Below, piece after piece: positions 8,475-18,208 of a stretch of DNA of 64,000 nucleotides; position 1 is the first letter of the stretch, and each line of letters opens with the position of its first letter. This DNA comes from Lachnoclostridium phytofermentans ISDg (GTDB taxonomy: Bacteria > Bacillota > Clostridia > Lachnospirales > Lachnospiraceae). A program made the translations under genes and the position numbers. Location of the stretch: positions 2,000,001-2,064,000 of the forward strand of contig NC_010001.1 in NCBI RefSeq assembly GCF_000018685.1. The letters run 5' to 3'. The notes beneath the pieces were generated by a model that saw only the letters and a program-made list of their open reading frames with translations, did not search any database and was not told the DNA's origin.

Positions 8475-9668
8475 TTAATCCCTCTTAGGTTTCCCTTGAA
8501 ATCTTTTCTTAATAACCACGCTAACAACCTTATAAATAGGATGCTCGAATCTTCTAACAACATTTTTTAAGTGTTTCCGTATTTCAATTGTCTGTGGACA
8601 GTGAGTCTCACATTTTCCACATTGAACACAAAGAGATGCATTGCTCTTTTTGTCTCTCAAAGTGGTACACATAATATATTCCTTGAAGGCTTTATTATAA
8701 CCTTCGGCGTAACTAACATTATAGCACCGGAATACACCAGGAATATCAACACCTTTCGGACATGGCATACAGTAACCACAGCCTGTGCATGGAACTTTAA
8801 TCTTATCATTCAGTGCTTTTTTCACTTGTTCAAAAAGATGCATTTCTTTTTCTCCGAGTTCACCGACAGAGACGGTAGATGCTATTCGGATATTTTCTTC
8901 TAACATCTCCATAGAATTCATTCCGGATAATACGACACTAACGTCTTCTTGATTCCATAACCACCTGAGTGCCCACTCAGCAGGACTACGTTTTGGTTCT
9001 GCTCTATCAAATAAATCAAGTGCTTTTTTAGGAAGGTTGTTAACTAATCTTCCTCCTCGTAAAGGTTCCATAATAATCACAGGAATATGTTTGCTTGCTG
9101 CCTTTTTTAGACCGGCTACACCAGCTTGACTTTGCTCGTCCATGTAATTATACTGTATCTGACAGAAGTCCCATGAGTATGCATCAAGTAATTCTTGAAA
9201 TGCTGCTGTATTTCCATGATAAGAAAATCCAATGCGTTTAATGATACCTGCTTGTTTTTTTGATTCTAGCCATTCTAATATCCCAAGATCGATTAGGCGG
9301 TTCCATATGTTAACGTCTGGTAGCATATGCATCAAGTAATAATCAATGTAATCCGTTTTTAATCGTTTTAATTGTTCATCAAAAAAACGGTCGATATCGC
9401 CAGCCTTTTTAATAAGATAATGAGGTAACTTTGTTGCTATCATTACTTTCTCTCGGCAATTGTGTTTTTGCAATATCGTACCGAGGGCTTCTTCACTGCC
9501 AGAATAGATATAAGCGGTATCAAAATAATTAATGCCATGTTCAATTGCATATAAGATTTCTCGTTCTGTTTCCTCCATATCGATGGCTTTTCCCTTTTTC
9601 GGAAAACGTAAACATCCAAAGCCAAGGATTGAAAGAGAATCGGTCTGATTTGGATTTCTGTAATTCAT
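8475..9668 (-). CDS. Aldo/keto reductase with C-terminal 4Fe-4S ferredoxin domain
   Basis: 397 aa. N-terminal AKR barrel (ILGFGCLRFP; GINYFDTAYIYSGSE with the catalytic Asp/Tyr; lysine in MIATKLPHYL; LMHMLPD). C-terminal Cys clusters CTGCGYCMPCP and CVQCGKCETHCP would bind iron-sulfur clusters. This fused form is typical of anaerobes and likely couples carbonyl reduction to ferredoxin-type electrons. A second member sits at 40473-41585. GGAGG precedes the ATG. The substrate is unknown. Confidence 0.88.
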   Translation of the reverse strand: MNYRNPNQTDSLSILGFGCLRFPKKGKAIDMEETEREILYAIEHGINYFDTAYIYSGSEEALGTILQKHNCREKVMIATKLPHYLIKKAGDIDRFFDEQLKRLKTDYIDYYLMHMLPDVNIWNRLIDLGILEWLESKKQAGIIKRIGFSYHGNTAAFQELLDAYSWDFCQIQYNYMDEQSQAGVAGLKKAASKHIPVIIMEPLRGGRLVNNLPKKALDLFDRAEPKRSPAEWALRWLWNQEDVSVVLSGMNSMEMLEENIRIASTVSVGELGEKEMHLFEQVKKALNDKIKVPCTGCGYCMPCPKGVDIPGVFRCYNVSYAEGYNKAFKEYIMCTTLRDKKSNASLCVQCGKCETHCPQTIEIRKHLKNVVRRFEHPIYKVVSVVIKKRFQGKPKRD

Positions 9669-9686
9669 GGGGCCTCCTAATTCATG

Positions 9687-9776
9687 ACAAGGAAAAGTTT
9701 ATAAAGTTACTTTTTCTTGCTGATAAATAACGTTATTTATGACAAGGAAAAGTTCACAGAGCGTACTTTTTCTTGT
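9687..9776. repeat. Two adjacent copies of a short palindromic intergenic repeat
   Basis: Copy one 9687-9720 and copy two 9742-9776 share the shape ACAAGGAAAAG, a short spacer containing AGCGT or similar, then CTTTTTCTTG. Each can fold into a hairpin. Related copies occur at 17403-17438, 24566-24603, 28998-29032 and 32159-32192, always between genes. Confidence 0.7.
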
Positions 9777-9888
9777 TGCATTGATAACGCATTCTTGTCC
9801 ATAATTTTAACATAGTAGTTTATGTGTTACAAGCGGATGAACGAAATAGTGAAAGGAGAAGTCGTAGTTTCTACGACTAAAATATATT

Positions 9889-10590
9889 ATGAACATAACC
9901 ATTTTTAATGAAGGAAGAGACGAAAAAAGAAAACCTGAAGTACTAACGGTATATCCGGATGGAATAGGAGGGGTATTACGTGATATTGTATCAGAAATGG
10001 AGAATGCTAACCTGCTAACCATTGGTTCTTTATATGACGAGGAATGCGGTTTAACAGAGGATATATTAGAGCAAACCGATGTACTTATTTACTGGTCCCA
10101 TGGCGGTAATCATGAATTTCCGGATGAAATAGCAAATAGAGTGAAAGCGCATGTTCTACGAGGAATGGGGTTTATTGTATTACATTCTGCTATCGGTTGT
10201 AAGGCATTTACTTCCTTGATGGGAACAACTTGTACTTTTCGATATCATCATGATGATAAGGAGTTTGTGGTTTGCTGTAACCCTAACCATCCAATTGCGG
10301 AGGGAATTGAGGATAGGTTTGAATTATCCATAGAAGAGACCTATGGTGAATACATGGATATTCCAAAACCAGATGATGTTATTTTCCTTGGTTGGTTTAG
10401 CAGTGGAGAGGTATGCCGAAGCGGATGTACTTTTACAAGGGGAAATGGTAAAATCTTTTTCTTCCAACCTGGTCATGAGACAAATCCGTCTTTTTATCAT
10501 CCGCAGGTTAGAAAGATTATAAAGAATGCTTGCCGCTGGGCAGTACCTACAAGAAAGTTGCCTAAGGTTTCAGAGTGTGTCGCGTTGTAG
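9889..10590 (+). CDS. ThuA-like (trehalose utilisation family) protein
   Basis: 233 aa of the ThuA glutamine-amidotransferase-like fold. Cues are DVLIYWSHGGNHEFPDEIA, GMGFIVLHSAIGCKAF (strand plus nucleophile-elbow position), FRYHHDDKE, and the C-terminal FQPGHETNPSFYHPQVRKII, a family hallmark. Biochemical function in this family is mostly unproven, with links to carbohydrate metabolism. Transcribed away from the aldo/keto reductase. The site GAAAGGAG lies about 35 bp upstream, so the start is not strongly supported by a ribosome binding site. Confidence 0.82.
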   Translation: MNITIFNEGRDEKRKPEVLTVYPDGIGGVLRDIVSEMENANLLTIGSLYDEECGLTEDILEQTDVLIYWSHGGNHEFPDEIANRVKAHVLRGMGFIVLHSAIGCKAFTSLMGTTCTFRYHHDDKEFVVCCNPNHPIAEGIEDRFELSIEETYGEYMDIPKPDDVIFLGWFSSGEVCRSGCTFTRGNGKIFFFQPGHETNPSFYHPQVRKIIKNACRWAVPTRKLPKVSECVAL

Positions 10591-10990
10591 AAAAATTATG
10601 TACTGCCGTCAATAACTAACACCAATTTCTTAACGATACGGTATTTTGTTCTAAATTTTCATCGTTATAGTGAAGAGAGATATAAAAAGAAACAAGAAAT
10701 CATTAACATTAAAAGAGGCATGCAATAAATTTGCATGCCTTAAATCGTCTTATTTAAGTAGTAGCTTTTTATGTTAAAAATAAATTATACTCATTTCTGA
10801 ATTTTAGCAATACTACAGTATCTATCTTACCACACCTTAAATTATAAGTCTAGTATTATTTTTTTTTTCTGATAAAATTCTTTACAGAAAGGAAATTAGT
10901 ATACAAAAATTCGAAAACGTTGCGTTTGAGTTGCAGTTGAGTTGCATTTGGAAGAAGGAATAGAGCTGTTAAAGCAGAAATGGAGAAATT
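10591..10990. other. Intergenic region with one hairpin
   Basis: A perfect 10-bp stem (AGGCATGCAA 10716-10725 with TTGCATGCCT 10731-10740) lies downstream of the ThuA-like gene; its T-tract is poor, so it is a weak terminator. The remainder is AT-rich leader of the helicase gene, with GTTGCGTTTGAGTTGC-like short repeats at about 10919-10946. No gene seen. Confidence 0.5.
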
Positions 10991-13102
10991 ATGGAATTAG
11001 ATCGTTATAGCAGGGAGTATGAAGAGCAACATTTAAAAGAATGTGTGAACGTAATCGAACAAAATATTGAGAAATATGCGAAACAAGAAGCAATACTTGC
11101 AGGTGACATTAAAGAAATGTATGACCATTACCATGATGATAGCCCAGAGATTTATACCGAGTTATCGAATACAATGACGATGCACGGAAGTATTAAGATG
11201 GCATTAAATAAAAATCGAAAAGCGTTACAGAAGCCTTATTTCGGGCGAATCGATTATTTAGATCATGAGGATGATAAAAAGAGTACCTTATACTTAGGGA
11301 AAAACGGTGTCATGAAAAGTGCTACCGAGATAGAAGTAATTGACTGGAGAGCACCGATTTCCAGTGTTTATTACGAAAGTGAGGTAGGAGAATGTAACTA
11401 TAGAGTTCCAGAAGGAGAGTTAAGAGAAATAAAACTTAACCTTAAACGAACTTATGAAGTTGAGAAAGACAAATTGCTTGATTTTTATGATTCCGAAGTA
11501 GTTGCCAATGATGAGCTCTTAACGAAGTATCTAGCAAAGAATAAAGAAGCAGTATTAGGTGAGATTATTGCAACGATACAGAAGGAACAAAATGATATTA
11601 TAAGACAATCTCCATTTCATAATGTTGTTGTGCAAGGGGTTGCTGGAAGTGGTAAGACTACGGTTGCGATGCATCGTATCTCCTATATACTTTATAACTA
11701 TCAGGAGAAGTTTCGTCCAAAGGAGTTTTTCATTATAGGTAGTAATAGAATCTTACTTGATTATATCACAAGTATATTACCTGACCTTGACGTTTACGGA
11801 ATAAATCAAATGACGTTAGAGCAGTTCTGTCTATTCTTATTAGACGAAGATATTATTACAGATAAGTACAAAATAATATCGCATATTCAAAAGGATAAGA
11901 AGGAATATAAAAAGTTTGCAGAACGAAAAGGGTCATTATCCTACCTTAAGGAGTTAGATGCGTATTTAAATCAGAGAGAAATTGAAATGATTCCCAGAAA
12001 AACAGTAGTCTATGAGGATGAGGTACTTTTTTCAGAAGAAGCATTTGATGATTTTTTGAAAAACAATCAGATGTGGTCAACCCAAGCGAAAATCACAATG
12101 TTAAATGAAAGAGCTCTGAATAAAATTAGGAACTACTTTACCGGTAGAGATTATGAATATGAAAAAGAAGAAAAAAAGGTTGCGATTAAACAATTTAACA
12201 ATTATTACGGTCCTAAGAAGTGGAAATATGCGCTTATCACGCTTTATCAGGAATTCTTACAGTGGATGCTTACAAAAACTGAGGGAGAGGAACAACTTGG
12301 TATCAATGACTGTATCTTAAGTCTTAGTAAAAAAGAGGTAGATGTCTACGATTTAGCAGCATTATTGTATATCAAACGACGAATGGTACTCACCGAGGAG
12401 ATGGAAGATGCAAGACATGTTGTAGTTGATGAGGCTCAGGATTATGGTGCTATGGTGTTCGGTGTCTTGCGTTATGTACTACCTCGTTGCACATTTACAG
12501 TGATGGGAGACGTTTCTCAGAATATTAATTACGATTCTGGTATGAATGACTGGGAAGCATTAAAACAAGAGGTGTTTAACAAGGATCGAGATACCTTTGG
12601 CGTGTTAGCAAAGAGTTATCGTAATACAATAGAAATCTCAAATTATGCGACCAGTATCTTATCACATTGCTCGTTCCCTACGTATCAGGTAGAACCTATT
12701 ATCCGCCATGGAGCTATGGTTGCGAAGCATCAAGTGGCAAAGGAATCAGAGATGGTATCAAATGCAGTAAGAATTATAAAGTCTTGGCAGGAGACTGGAT
12801 ATGATACGATAGCGGTTATCTGTAAAGATAGTGAGAGTACAGAAAAGGTAAGTAAACTTCTTAGTAAACAGATGGAAGTTATGGAAGGAAGCCTAGAAAA
12901 TGCAGTATTTTCAAAAGGAGTTATGGTACTTCCGATTCAGTTAACTAAAGGTCTTGAGTTTGATACCGTTCTGTTATGGAATCCGAATCAGGAGAGTTAT
13001 GAAAAGAGTGATGCGAATGCAAAACTTCTTTATGTAGCTGCAACAAGAGCTTTACACGAGCTGACGATGGTTTATCAAAACAAGCTTTCGGAATTATTAT
13101 AA
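10991..13102 (+). CDS. helD: HelD-type RNA polymerase-recycling ATPase (UvrD/SF1 family)
   Basis: 703 aa. An N-terminal coiled-coil arm (1-100; EEQHLKECVNVIEQNIEKYA) precedes the HelD hallmark EVIDWRAPISSVYYE. Walker A is GVAGSGKTT (about 215), Walker B VVVDEAQDYG, followed by QNINYDSG, SYRNTIEI and motif VI (YVAATRALHEL). In Bacillus subtilis HelD removes RNA polymerase from stalled nucleic acid. The length fits the family. Monocistronic, with a strong terminator downstream. Confidence 0.9.
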   Translation: MELDRYSREYEEQHLKECVNVIEQNIEKYAKQEAILAGDIKEMYDHYHDDSPEIYTELSNTMTMHGSIKMALNKNRKALQKPYFGRIDYLDHEDDKKSTLYLGKNGVMKSATEIEVIDWRAPISSVYYESEVGECNYRVPEGELREIKLNLKRTYEVEKDKLLDFYDSEVVANDELLTKYLAKNKEAVLGEIIATIQKEQNDIIRQSPFHNVVVQGVAGSGKTTVAMHRISYILYNYQEKFRPKEFFIIGSNRILLDYITSILPDLDVYGINQMTLEQFCLFLLDEDIITDKYKIISHIQKDKKEYKKFAERKGSLSYLKELDAYLNQREIEMIPRKTVVYEDEVLFSEEAFDDFLKNNQMWSTQAKITMLNERALNKIRNYFTGRDYEYEKEEKKVAIKQFNNYYGPKKWKYALITLYQEFLQWMLTKTEGEEQLGINDCILSLSKKEVDVYDLAALLYIKRRMVLTEEMEDARHVVVDEAQDYGAMVFGVLRYVLPRCTFTVMGDVSQNINYDSGMNDWEALKQEVFNKDRDTFGVLAKSYRNTIEISNYATSILSHCSFPTYQVEPIIRHGAMVAKHQVAKESEMVSNAVRIIKSWQETGYDTIAVICKDSESTEKVSKLLSKQMEVMEGSLENAVFSKGVMVLPIQLTKGLEFDTVLLWNPNQESYEKSDANAKLLYVAATRALHELTMVYQNKLSELL

Positions 13103-13212
13103 GATAAAAAACTTTTTAACCTCATCAGGGAAGTTTTCCGCTTATTTAAGCGGGGGTAAGGACTTGCCTGTTTTAAAATGCCACGTAGTGGAGAAAATCA
13201 TATAAAAAATAG

Positions 13213-13267
13213 GACTTAATCAGGTATAATCCCCGAAATTCGAGGCTTTCTGATTAAGTCTTTTTTT
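13213..13267 (+). terminator. Intrinsic terminator after helD
   Basis: GACTTAATCAG (13213-13223) pairs with CTGATTAAGTC (13250-13260), followed by seven T. Confidence 0.88.
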
Positions 13268-13291
13268 CTTAAAAATTTAAAAAGAGGGGGC

Positions 13292-13330
13292 TTGAAAAAA
13301 ATAGTCAATTCATTATACTGATATTGACTA
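13292..13330 (+). promoter_or_regulatory. Promoter with palindromic operator before the TetR gene
   Basis: TTGAAA (13292-13297), a 16-bp spacer, and TATACT (13314-13319) form a promoter. An inverted repeat TAGTCAAT (13302-13309) / ATTGACTA (13323-13330) brackets the -10. That geometry suits autorepression by the TetR-family protein encoded 25 bp downstream. Confidence 0.7.
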
Positions 13331-13354
13331 AATCGGTTAATAAGGGGGGATTGG

Positions 13355-13987
13355 ATGAATGAGAAGTTTTTGGAGCTACCTGAGGAAAAACAGTTACGAG
13401 TGATAAATGCAACTATGGAAGTTTTTGCAAAGAATGATTATAAGCATGCTGTTACGGATGACATTGCATCTAAAGCAGGAATCTCGAAAGGATTATTATT
13501 TTATTATTTTAATAATAAGAAAAATCTATATTCGTATGTATTTCACTATACTATGGATATTATGCGAAAACAAATTTTAGATGAAAAATTTCAAGAGATT
13601 GATGATTTCTTTGAATTACTCGAATATGCATCGTATAAAAAGTGTGTACTTATAGAAAGAAATCCATATCTTATGGATTTTTCAATGAAATGCATATTTG
13701 GTGATAAAGAGAATGTGTCGCTAGATTTGCAGAAAGACATTTCGCAAGAAACTGCAACGATTTTTTCGGTGTATTTTAAAAATATTAACCTTAATAAATT
13801 CCGTGATGATATATCACCAGAATATTTAATTAGGATGCTTACCTGGATATCTGAAGGTTATGTCCTTGAGAAAAAGATGCAGGGGAAGGAACTTGTGATT
13901 GATGAAATTATGGCTGATTTTAAACAATGGACTCAGTATTTTCGAAAGATTGCATACAAGGAGGAGTATTTAAATGAAAGTAATTGA
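13355..13987 (+). CDS. TetR-family transcriptional regulator
   Basis: 210 aa. An N-terminal helix-turn-helix (AVTDDIASKAGISKGLLFYYFNNK, residues about 28-52) shows the classic TetR recognition pattern, followed by a helical ligand domain. It overlaps the ABC ATPase gene by 14 bp, so it is the first gene of a regulator-ATPase-permease operon and most likely represses it until a transported compound binds. GGGGGGATTGG lies before the ATG. The inverted repeat at 13302-13330 is its likely operator. Confidence 0.88.
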   Translation: MNEKFLELPEEKQLRVINATMEVFAKNDYKHAVTDDIASKAGISKGLLFYYFNNKKNLYSYVFHYTMDIMRKQILDEKFQEIDDFFELLEYASYKKCVLIERNPYLMDFSMKCIFGDKENVSLDLQKDISQETATIFSVYFKNINLNKFRDDISPEYLIRMLTWISEGYVLEKKMQGKELVIDEIMADFKQWTQYFRKIAYKEEYLNESN

Positions 13988-14867
13988 AGTTGACCATATC
14001 ACGAAGGATTATGGTAACCAGAAAGGGGTATTTGACGTATCATTTTTTGTTGAGAAAGGAGAAGTTGTTGGCTTTCTTGGACCAAATGGTGCAGGAAAAA
14101 CAACGACGATACGCCAGTTAATGGGATTTTTGCATCCGGATCAAGGAAAAGTATCCATCCTTGGAATGGATTGTTTCGAGCAAGCAAGTATTATTCAGAA
14201 TAGTTTAGGATATCTACCTGGTGAAATTACCTTTATGGATGACATGACAGGATTAGAGTTTCTGCACTTTATTGCTAAGATGAAGAAAATGAAAGATTTT
14301 TCTTATGCAGAGAATCTTATGAATTATTTCGAACTTGATCCAAAAGGAAAAATTAAAAAGATGTCAAAGGGAATGAAGCAAAAGATAGGTATTGTTTGTG
14401 CTTTTATGAATCAGCCGGACATTCTAATTCTTGACGAACCAACAAGTGGCCTAGATCCTTTAATGCAAAGCAAATTTGTTGATTTAATTTTAGAGGAGAA
14501 GAAACGTGGAGCCACTATTTTTATGTCCTCTCATATATTTGAAGAGGTTGAAAAAACCTGTGACAGAGCAGTTATTATAAAAGAAGGAAAGATAATAGAG
14601 GATGCACAGATTGAAAAATTAAAACATAGTAGAAAGAAGGTTTATGAGATAACCTTCGCTAAGAAAGAGATGGCAACAATGTTTCTTGAACATACAACTT
14701 ATAAAGAATTGGAAGTTTCGGATAATGTGATAACCATTCGTATTAGTGGCTCTACGGATCAATTAATAAAATCTCTTGCTACATTTGAGATTTTGGACTT
14801 AAATGTAAAGACCCAGTCGCTGGAAGATCTGTTTATGACTTTTTATGGAGGGAAAAACAATGATTAG
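13974..14867 (+). CDS. ABC transporter ATPase, drug-export (CcmA/NatA) type
   Basis: 297 aa with Walker A (GPNGAGKTT, about 40), a Q-loop region (LGYLPGE), the signature (MSKGMKQKIGI), Walker B (ILILDEPTSGLDP) and H-loop (SSHIFEEVE). The C-terminal 80 residues resemble the extra domain of bacitracin/Na efflux ATPases. It starts inside the TetR gene and is followed, with 8 bp overlap, by the single permease, so a homodimer of each is expected. GGAGGAG precedes the ATG. Confidence 0.9.
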   Translation: MKVIEVDHITKDYGNQKGVFDVSFFVEKGEVVGFLGPNGAGKTTTIRQLMGFLHPDQGKVSILGMDCFEQASIIQNSLGYLPGEITFMDDMTGLEFLHFIAKMKKMKDFSYAENLMNYFELDPKGKIKKMSKGMKQKIGIVCAFMNQPDILILDEPTSGLDPLMQSKFVDLILEEKKRGATIFMSSHIFEEVEKTCDRAVIIKEGKIIEDAQIEKLKHSRKKVYEITFAKKEMATMFLEHTTYKELEVSDNVITIRISGSTDQLIKSLATFEILDLNVKTQSLEDLFMTFYGGKNND

Positions 14868-15660
14868 TAAGACATTACTTTTACGGGAAACCAAATCAAA
14901 TTATAAAATTATGCTAATCTTTCTTGCGGTGCTGACAATGTATGGTTCAATGGTTATAGCTATGTTTGATCCAAAGCTTGGTGAGAGTTTGCAATCTATG
15001 GCTGAGAGTATGCCGCAGATTTTTGCTGCTTTTGGTATGGCAGGTATTTCAAATACGCTAATTGACTTCATGGCAAATTACCTATATGGTATGATATTTA
15101 TATTATTTCCATTGATTTTCATTATCCTAGTTTCTAATCGAATTATAGCAAGATACATCGAACGAGGTTCCATGGCTTATCTTCTAGCAACACCTACGAA
15201 GCGTAGTACAGTTGCGTTTACCGAAGCTTTATTTTTAATCAAAGGATGTTTTGCTCTTGTGCTTTATGTAACTGTACTATGTATCACTGTCAGTGCAATT
15301 TTATTTCCTGGGGAGCTTGATGTTGGTAGATTTATCATCTTAAATATTGGTTTATTTGGTGTTTATTTATGTTTTAGCAGTATCTGTTATTGCTCCACAT
15401 GCCTATTTAGTGATTCTAAGTATCCATATGGAATCGGAGCATCCTTGTGCGTCGTCTTTGTTCTTGTAAAGATGATATCACAGGTTTCGGAAAAGGCTGA
15501 AAAATTTAAATACTTAACACCGCTAACGTTATTTGATGCAACTGGAATTATCAAAGCGGAAAGTAGTGGTTATCTTGGAATTGTAATTTTATATGTAATA
15601 GGAATCGTTTTATATGGAATTGGAATAAGATATTTTTCAAGAAGAGATTTATCTATATAA
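14860..15660 (+). CDS. ABC-2 type permease
   Basis: About 266 aa with six predicted membrane helices (about 18-38, 60-80, 100-125, 135-160, 165-190, 235-258). An upstream in-frame ATG (14845) exists, but GGAGGG at 14847-14852 is correctly spaced for the ATG at 14860, giving MISKTLLLRE. YLLATPTKRSTVAFTEALFL resembles the cytoplasmic loop of ABC-2 exporters. Works with the ATPase just upstream, probably in efflux. Confidence 0.85.
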   Translation: MISKTLLLRETKSNYKIMLIFLAVLTMYGSMVIAMFDPKLGESLQSMAESMPQIFAAFGMAGISNTLIDFMANYLYGMIFILFPLIFIILVSNRIIARYIERGSMAYLLATPTKRSTVAFTEALFLIKGCFALVLYVTVLCITVSAILFPGELDVGRFIILNIGLFGVYLCFSSICYCSTCLFSDSKYPYGIGASLCVVFVLVKMISQVSEKAEKFKYLTPLTLFDATGIIKAESSGYLGIVILYVIGIVLYGIGIRYFSRRDLSI

Positions 15661-15691
15661 AATATAATTTAATTTTGTGATACTTTATTAA

Positions 15692-15729
15692 GGGGTGCTA
15701 TTCAAGTAGTTTGAATGGCCCCCTATTTT
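15692..15729 (+). terminator. Terminator of the TetR-ABC operon
   Basis: An imperfect hairpin, GGGGTGCTATTCAA (15692-15705) against TTGAATGGCCCC (15711-15722), then TATTTT. The rest of the 360-bp gap to 16021 is AT-rich leader in which nothing else was recognised. Confidence 0.65.
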
Positions 15730-16020
15730 AACGCTCTGCATCAAGTGTTATATACTAGTTGCAAAGCTATTTTCAGCGAAAGAAATTATTTGAAAAAGTA
15801 TTCTTGTATGCTGAAATCGATAAGAATTTTATAAGAGAGAGTGAAAAGGGAGTAAGAATTGTAATAAAATAACAATATAAGTAACTATTAGATGAGGATT
15901 TAACAAGATATCTGTAAAACAAGGAAATAATACCTAGTAATAAAAAATATATAGTAATAAATTGTTTTATTTGGTACAATATGTTTATATTTACATCGTT
16001 GCAAGAGAGGAGCGGGTATT

Positions 16021-17391
16021 ATGAGTAGTAACTTATTTCACTCAAAAAAAAGTACAAACACAGTAGTTTCAGATCGTGCTAAACTGTTAGAAGAAATATC
16101 CAAAGTAAGCAATGGGGAAATCAATACGATTGAGGAAGATGGATTTCTCGATGTAGAATTGATTCAACAAATCAATGCCATGATTTATAACCTAAAAAGT
16201 AGTGGAAACAATGATGTGATGCGGATGAATGACTTAGTAGAGGAAGCAACTAACAATTCTGTCATGAAAGAGATGCTTGAAACAGTATTGGGGCAAAGTA
16301 ACTCAATCGATGGTTTAAAAATCTCAAGTAAGGAATTAGGAGATTCCATATCAAATATTTCTAATGCAGTAGAAAATATTAAACAGTTTGTTGATGAAGC
16401 AGTAGTTACTTCAGTTGATAGTGCACAGAACATGACAAAGAGTATTGAGGTAGTAAGCCAATCAACAGAAGAGATACGTAATATTAATGACATGGTACAT
16501 AGCTTTCAATCAAAAACTTTAAAGATCCATGAAATTATTGATTTGGTAAAAAAGGTTGCACAGCAGAGTAATCTTCTTGCCTTAAATGCATCCATTGAAG
16601 CTGCCAGAGCCGGAGAGGCTGGAAAAGGTTTCGCAGTGGTTGCAGGAGAAGTTAAGGTTTTATCTGAAAGTACGACAGAATCCGCAGCGGATATCATGCG
16701 TTACGTTAAGGAGCTTCAAGCTAATACAGAAGAATTAGTAGAAACAATTCATAAAACAACACAAAAACTCGAGGATGGAAATCAAATTGTAGAACGTTCT
16801 GTTAATAGTATTCAGTCATTAAATACTCAAATGAATACCATTAATGATGAGATTGGAAGTATCTATAATTTTATTCAAAATCAAGAAGTGACAGCGAATG
16901 AATTTGTAACTTCCATAGACACTCTGTCGGATTCCTATGATGAGATGCAAAATCAATGTAACAATGGTGGTAAATACTTATTTGATATCGTTAGGGGCAC
17001 AGACAAGATAAGAGGAAACCTTGTACGAAATGCAATGGGCTTTACAACAAAAGAGTTTTTACATGTATTTGAAGTCGATCATATGGTATTTACTTGGAGG
17101 CTATATAATGCAATCAATAAGTATGAAACGCTACAGATGGATGTAGTTAATAATCATAAAGACTGTAAATTAGGAAAATGGTGTAACAGCATAAAGGATG
17201 AAAAGGTTTTAAATCATCCATCATTTTTACAGATGAAAAAATACCATGAAGAACTTCATGCAGTCGCAGTGAGATGTTTAAAAGAAATTGAAAATCAGAA
17301 TAGAGTTCAAGCAATTAAATATTATGAGGAAGCATCGGCTACACTTCAAAAATTATTACAAGAAATAGAAAAGATAAAAGAAATTGTATAG
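16021..17391 (+). CDS. Soluble methyl-accepting chemotaxis protein with CZB zinc domain
   Basis: 456 aa without any membrane helix. The N-terminal 100 residues are helical and unassigned. The central signalling hairpin carries SNLLALNASIEAARAGEAG (about 182), which contacts CheA/CheW. The C-terminus has the chemoreceptor zinc-binding pattern: DHMVFTWRLYNAI, HKDCKLGKW, then HPSFLQMKKYHEELH (His, Cys, His, His ligands). CZB domains sense zinc or hypochlorous acid through the Zn-Cys group. It is therefore a cytoplasmic receptor for metal or redox state. It neighbours a manganese exporter, convergent across a shared terminator. AGAGGAG precedes the ATG. Confidence 0.88.
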   Translation: MSSNLFHSKKSTNTVVSDRAKLLEEISKVSNGEINTIEEDGFLDVELIQQINAMIYNLKSSGNNDVMRMNDLVEEATNNSVMKEMLETVLGQSNSIDGLKISSKELGDSISNISNAVENIKQFVDEAVVTSVDSAQNMTKSIEVVSQSTEEIRNINDMVHSFQSKTLKIHEIIDLVKKVAQQSNLLALNASIEAARAGEAGKGFAVVAGEVKVLSESTTESAADIMRYVKELQANTEELVETIHKTTQKLEDGNQIVERSVNSIQSLNTQMNTINDEIGSIYNFIQNQEVTANEFVTSIDTLSDSYDEMQNQCNNGGKYLFDIVRGTDKIRGNLVRNAMGFTTKEFLHVFEVDHMVFTWRLYNAINKYETLQMDVVNNHKDCKLGKWCNSIKDEKVLNHPSFLQMKKYHEELHAVAVRCLKEIENQNRVQAIKYYEEASATLQKLLQEIEKIKEIV

Positions 17392-17402
17392 AGAATTGAT
17401 AA

Positions 17403-17438
17403 ACAAGAAAAAGTATCATTTTGCGAAATTTTCCTTGA
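17403..17438 (-). repeat. Copy of the short palindromic intergenic repeat (reverse orientation)
   Basis: ACAAGAAAAAG ... TTGCG ... TTTTCCTTGA, related to the copies at 9687-9776 and elsewhere, located just after the chemoreceptor stop. Confidence 0.55.
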
Positions 17439-17480
17439 TCTGAAAAAGATGCTATACGAAAGTATTTGATTAGAATAAAA

Positions 17481-17525
17481 AGGTATGAACTTCTCCAAGT
17501 ACTCGGAGAGGTTCATACCTTTTTT
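17481..17525. terminator. Strong hairpin between chemoreceptor and mntP
   Basis: AGGTATGAAC plus TTCTCC (17481-17496) pairs with GGAGAG plus GTTCATACCT (17505-17520) with one mismatch, followed by T5. It ends the chemoreceptor transcript; its A-rich left side could also act for mntP. Confidence 0.85.
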
Positions 17526-18096
17526 AAAATAGCTGAGCTAATATACCAAGGTGTTCAAGAAGTATTTTGAAACCTAATACGATAAGTACGATACCACCAA
17601 CACATTCTGCAACCCGTTTATAACGAGCCCCAAAAACATGACCAAGTCTAACACCAAGCATAGATAGAAGGAATGTAATAATACCGATTAAGCTCACTGC
17701 AAGTAACAGATTCACTTTAAGAAAAGCAAAGGTTATACCAACCGCAAGAGCATCAATGCTTGTAGCAACGGCTAAAACTATCATCACACGAAATGCGACA
17801 GAATCATTCGTACTGCAAGCCTCATTATCAAAGGCTTCTTTTAACATCTTAATACCTAGAAATACTAAAAGTACAAAGGAAATCCAGTGATCAATTTTGG
17901 TTATATAATTACGAAAGGAAATACCTAAAAAGTATCCAATGATAGGCATTCCAGCCTGAAATAACCCAAAATAAGCTCCATTAATGAATGCTTTTTTTAG
18001 GGACATTTTTTTCATTGCTAATCCTTTACAGACAGAGACTGCAAAGGTATCCATTGCTAGCCCGATTGCAAGTGTAAACAAAGTGAAAAGTGACAT
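17524..18096 (-). CDS. mntP: Manganese efflux pump MntP
   Basis: 190 aa with six membrane helices in two repeats. Each repeat bears the family's acidic motif: [15 protein letters not shown] near the N-terminus and [16 protein letters not shown] in the second half, with the Asp residues essential for Mn export in E. coli MntP. The length is normal. The leader holds a yybP-ykoY type riboswitch and terminator, consistent with expression only when Mn is high. AGAAGGAG precedes the ATG. Confidence 0.93.
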
Positions 18097-18171
18097 AAAA
18101 ATTTACTCCTTCTTATTCATCGTCGGTATGGTCAGTAATGTTAGAGTAGAAGACACATCTATTTTCAATAC

Positions 18172-18208
18172 AAAAAAGACCTATCTGTGTTATTGCCACA
18201 AATAAGTC
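18172..18208 (-). terminator. Intrinsic terminator in the mntP leader
   Basis: Read on the minus strand: a 12-bp stem, GACTTATTTGTG (18208-18197) with CACAGATAGGTC (18189-18178), including two G-T pairs, loop of 7, then six T. Its left arm contains the CTTATT that also closes helix P1 of the riboswitch, so the two folds exclude each other. Confidence 0.8.
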
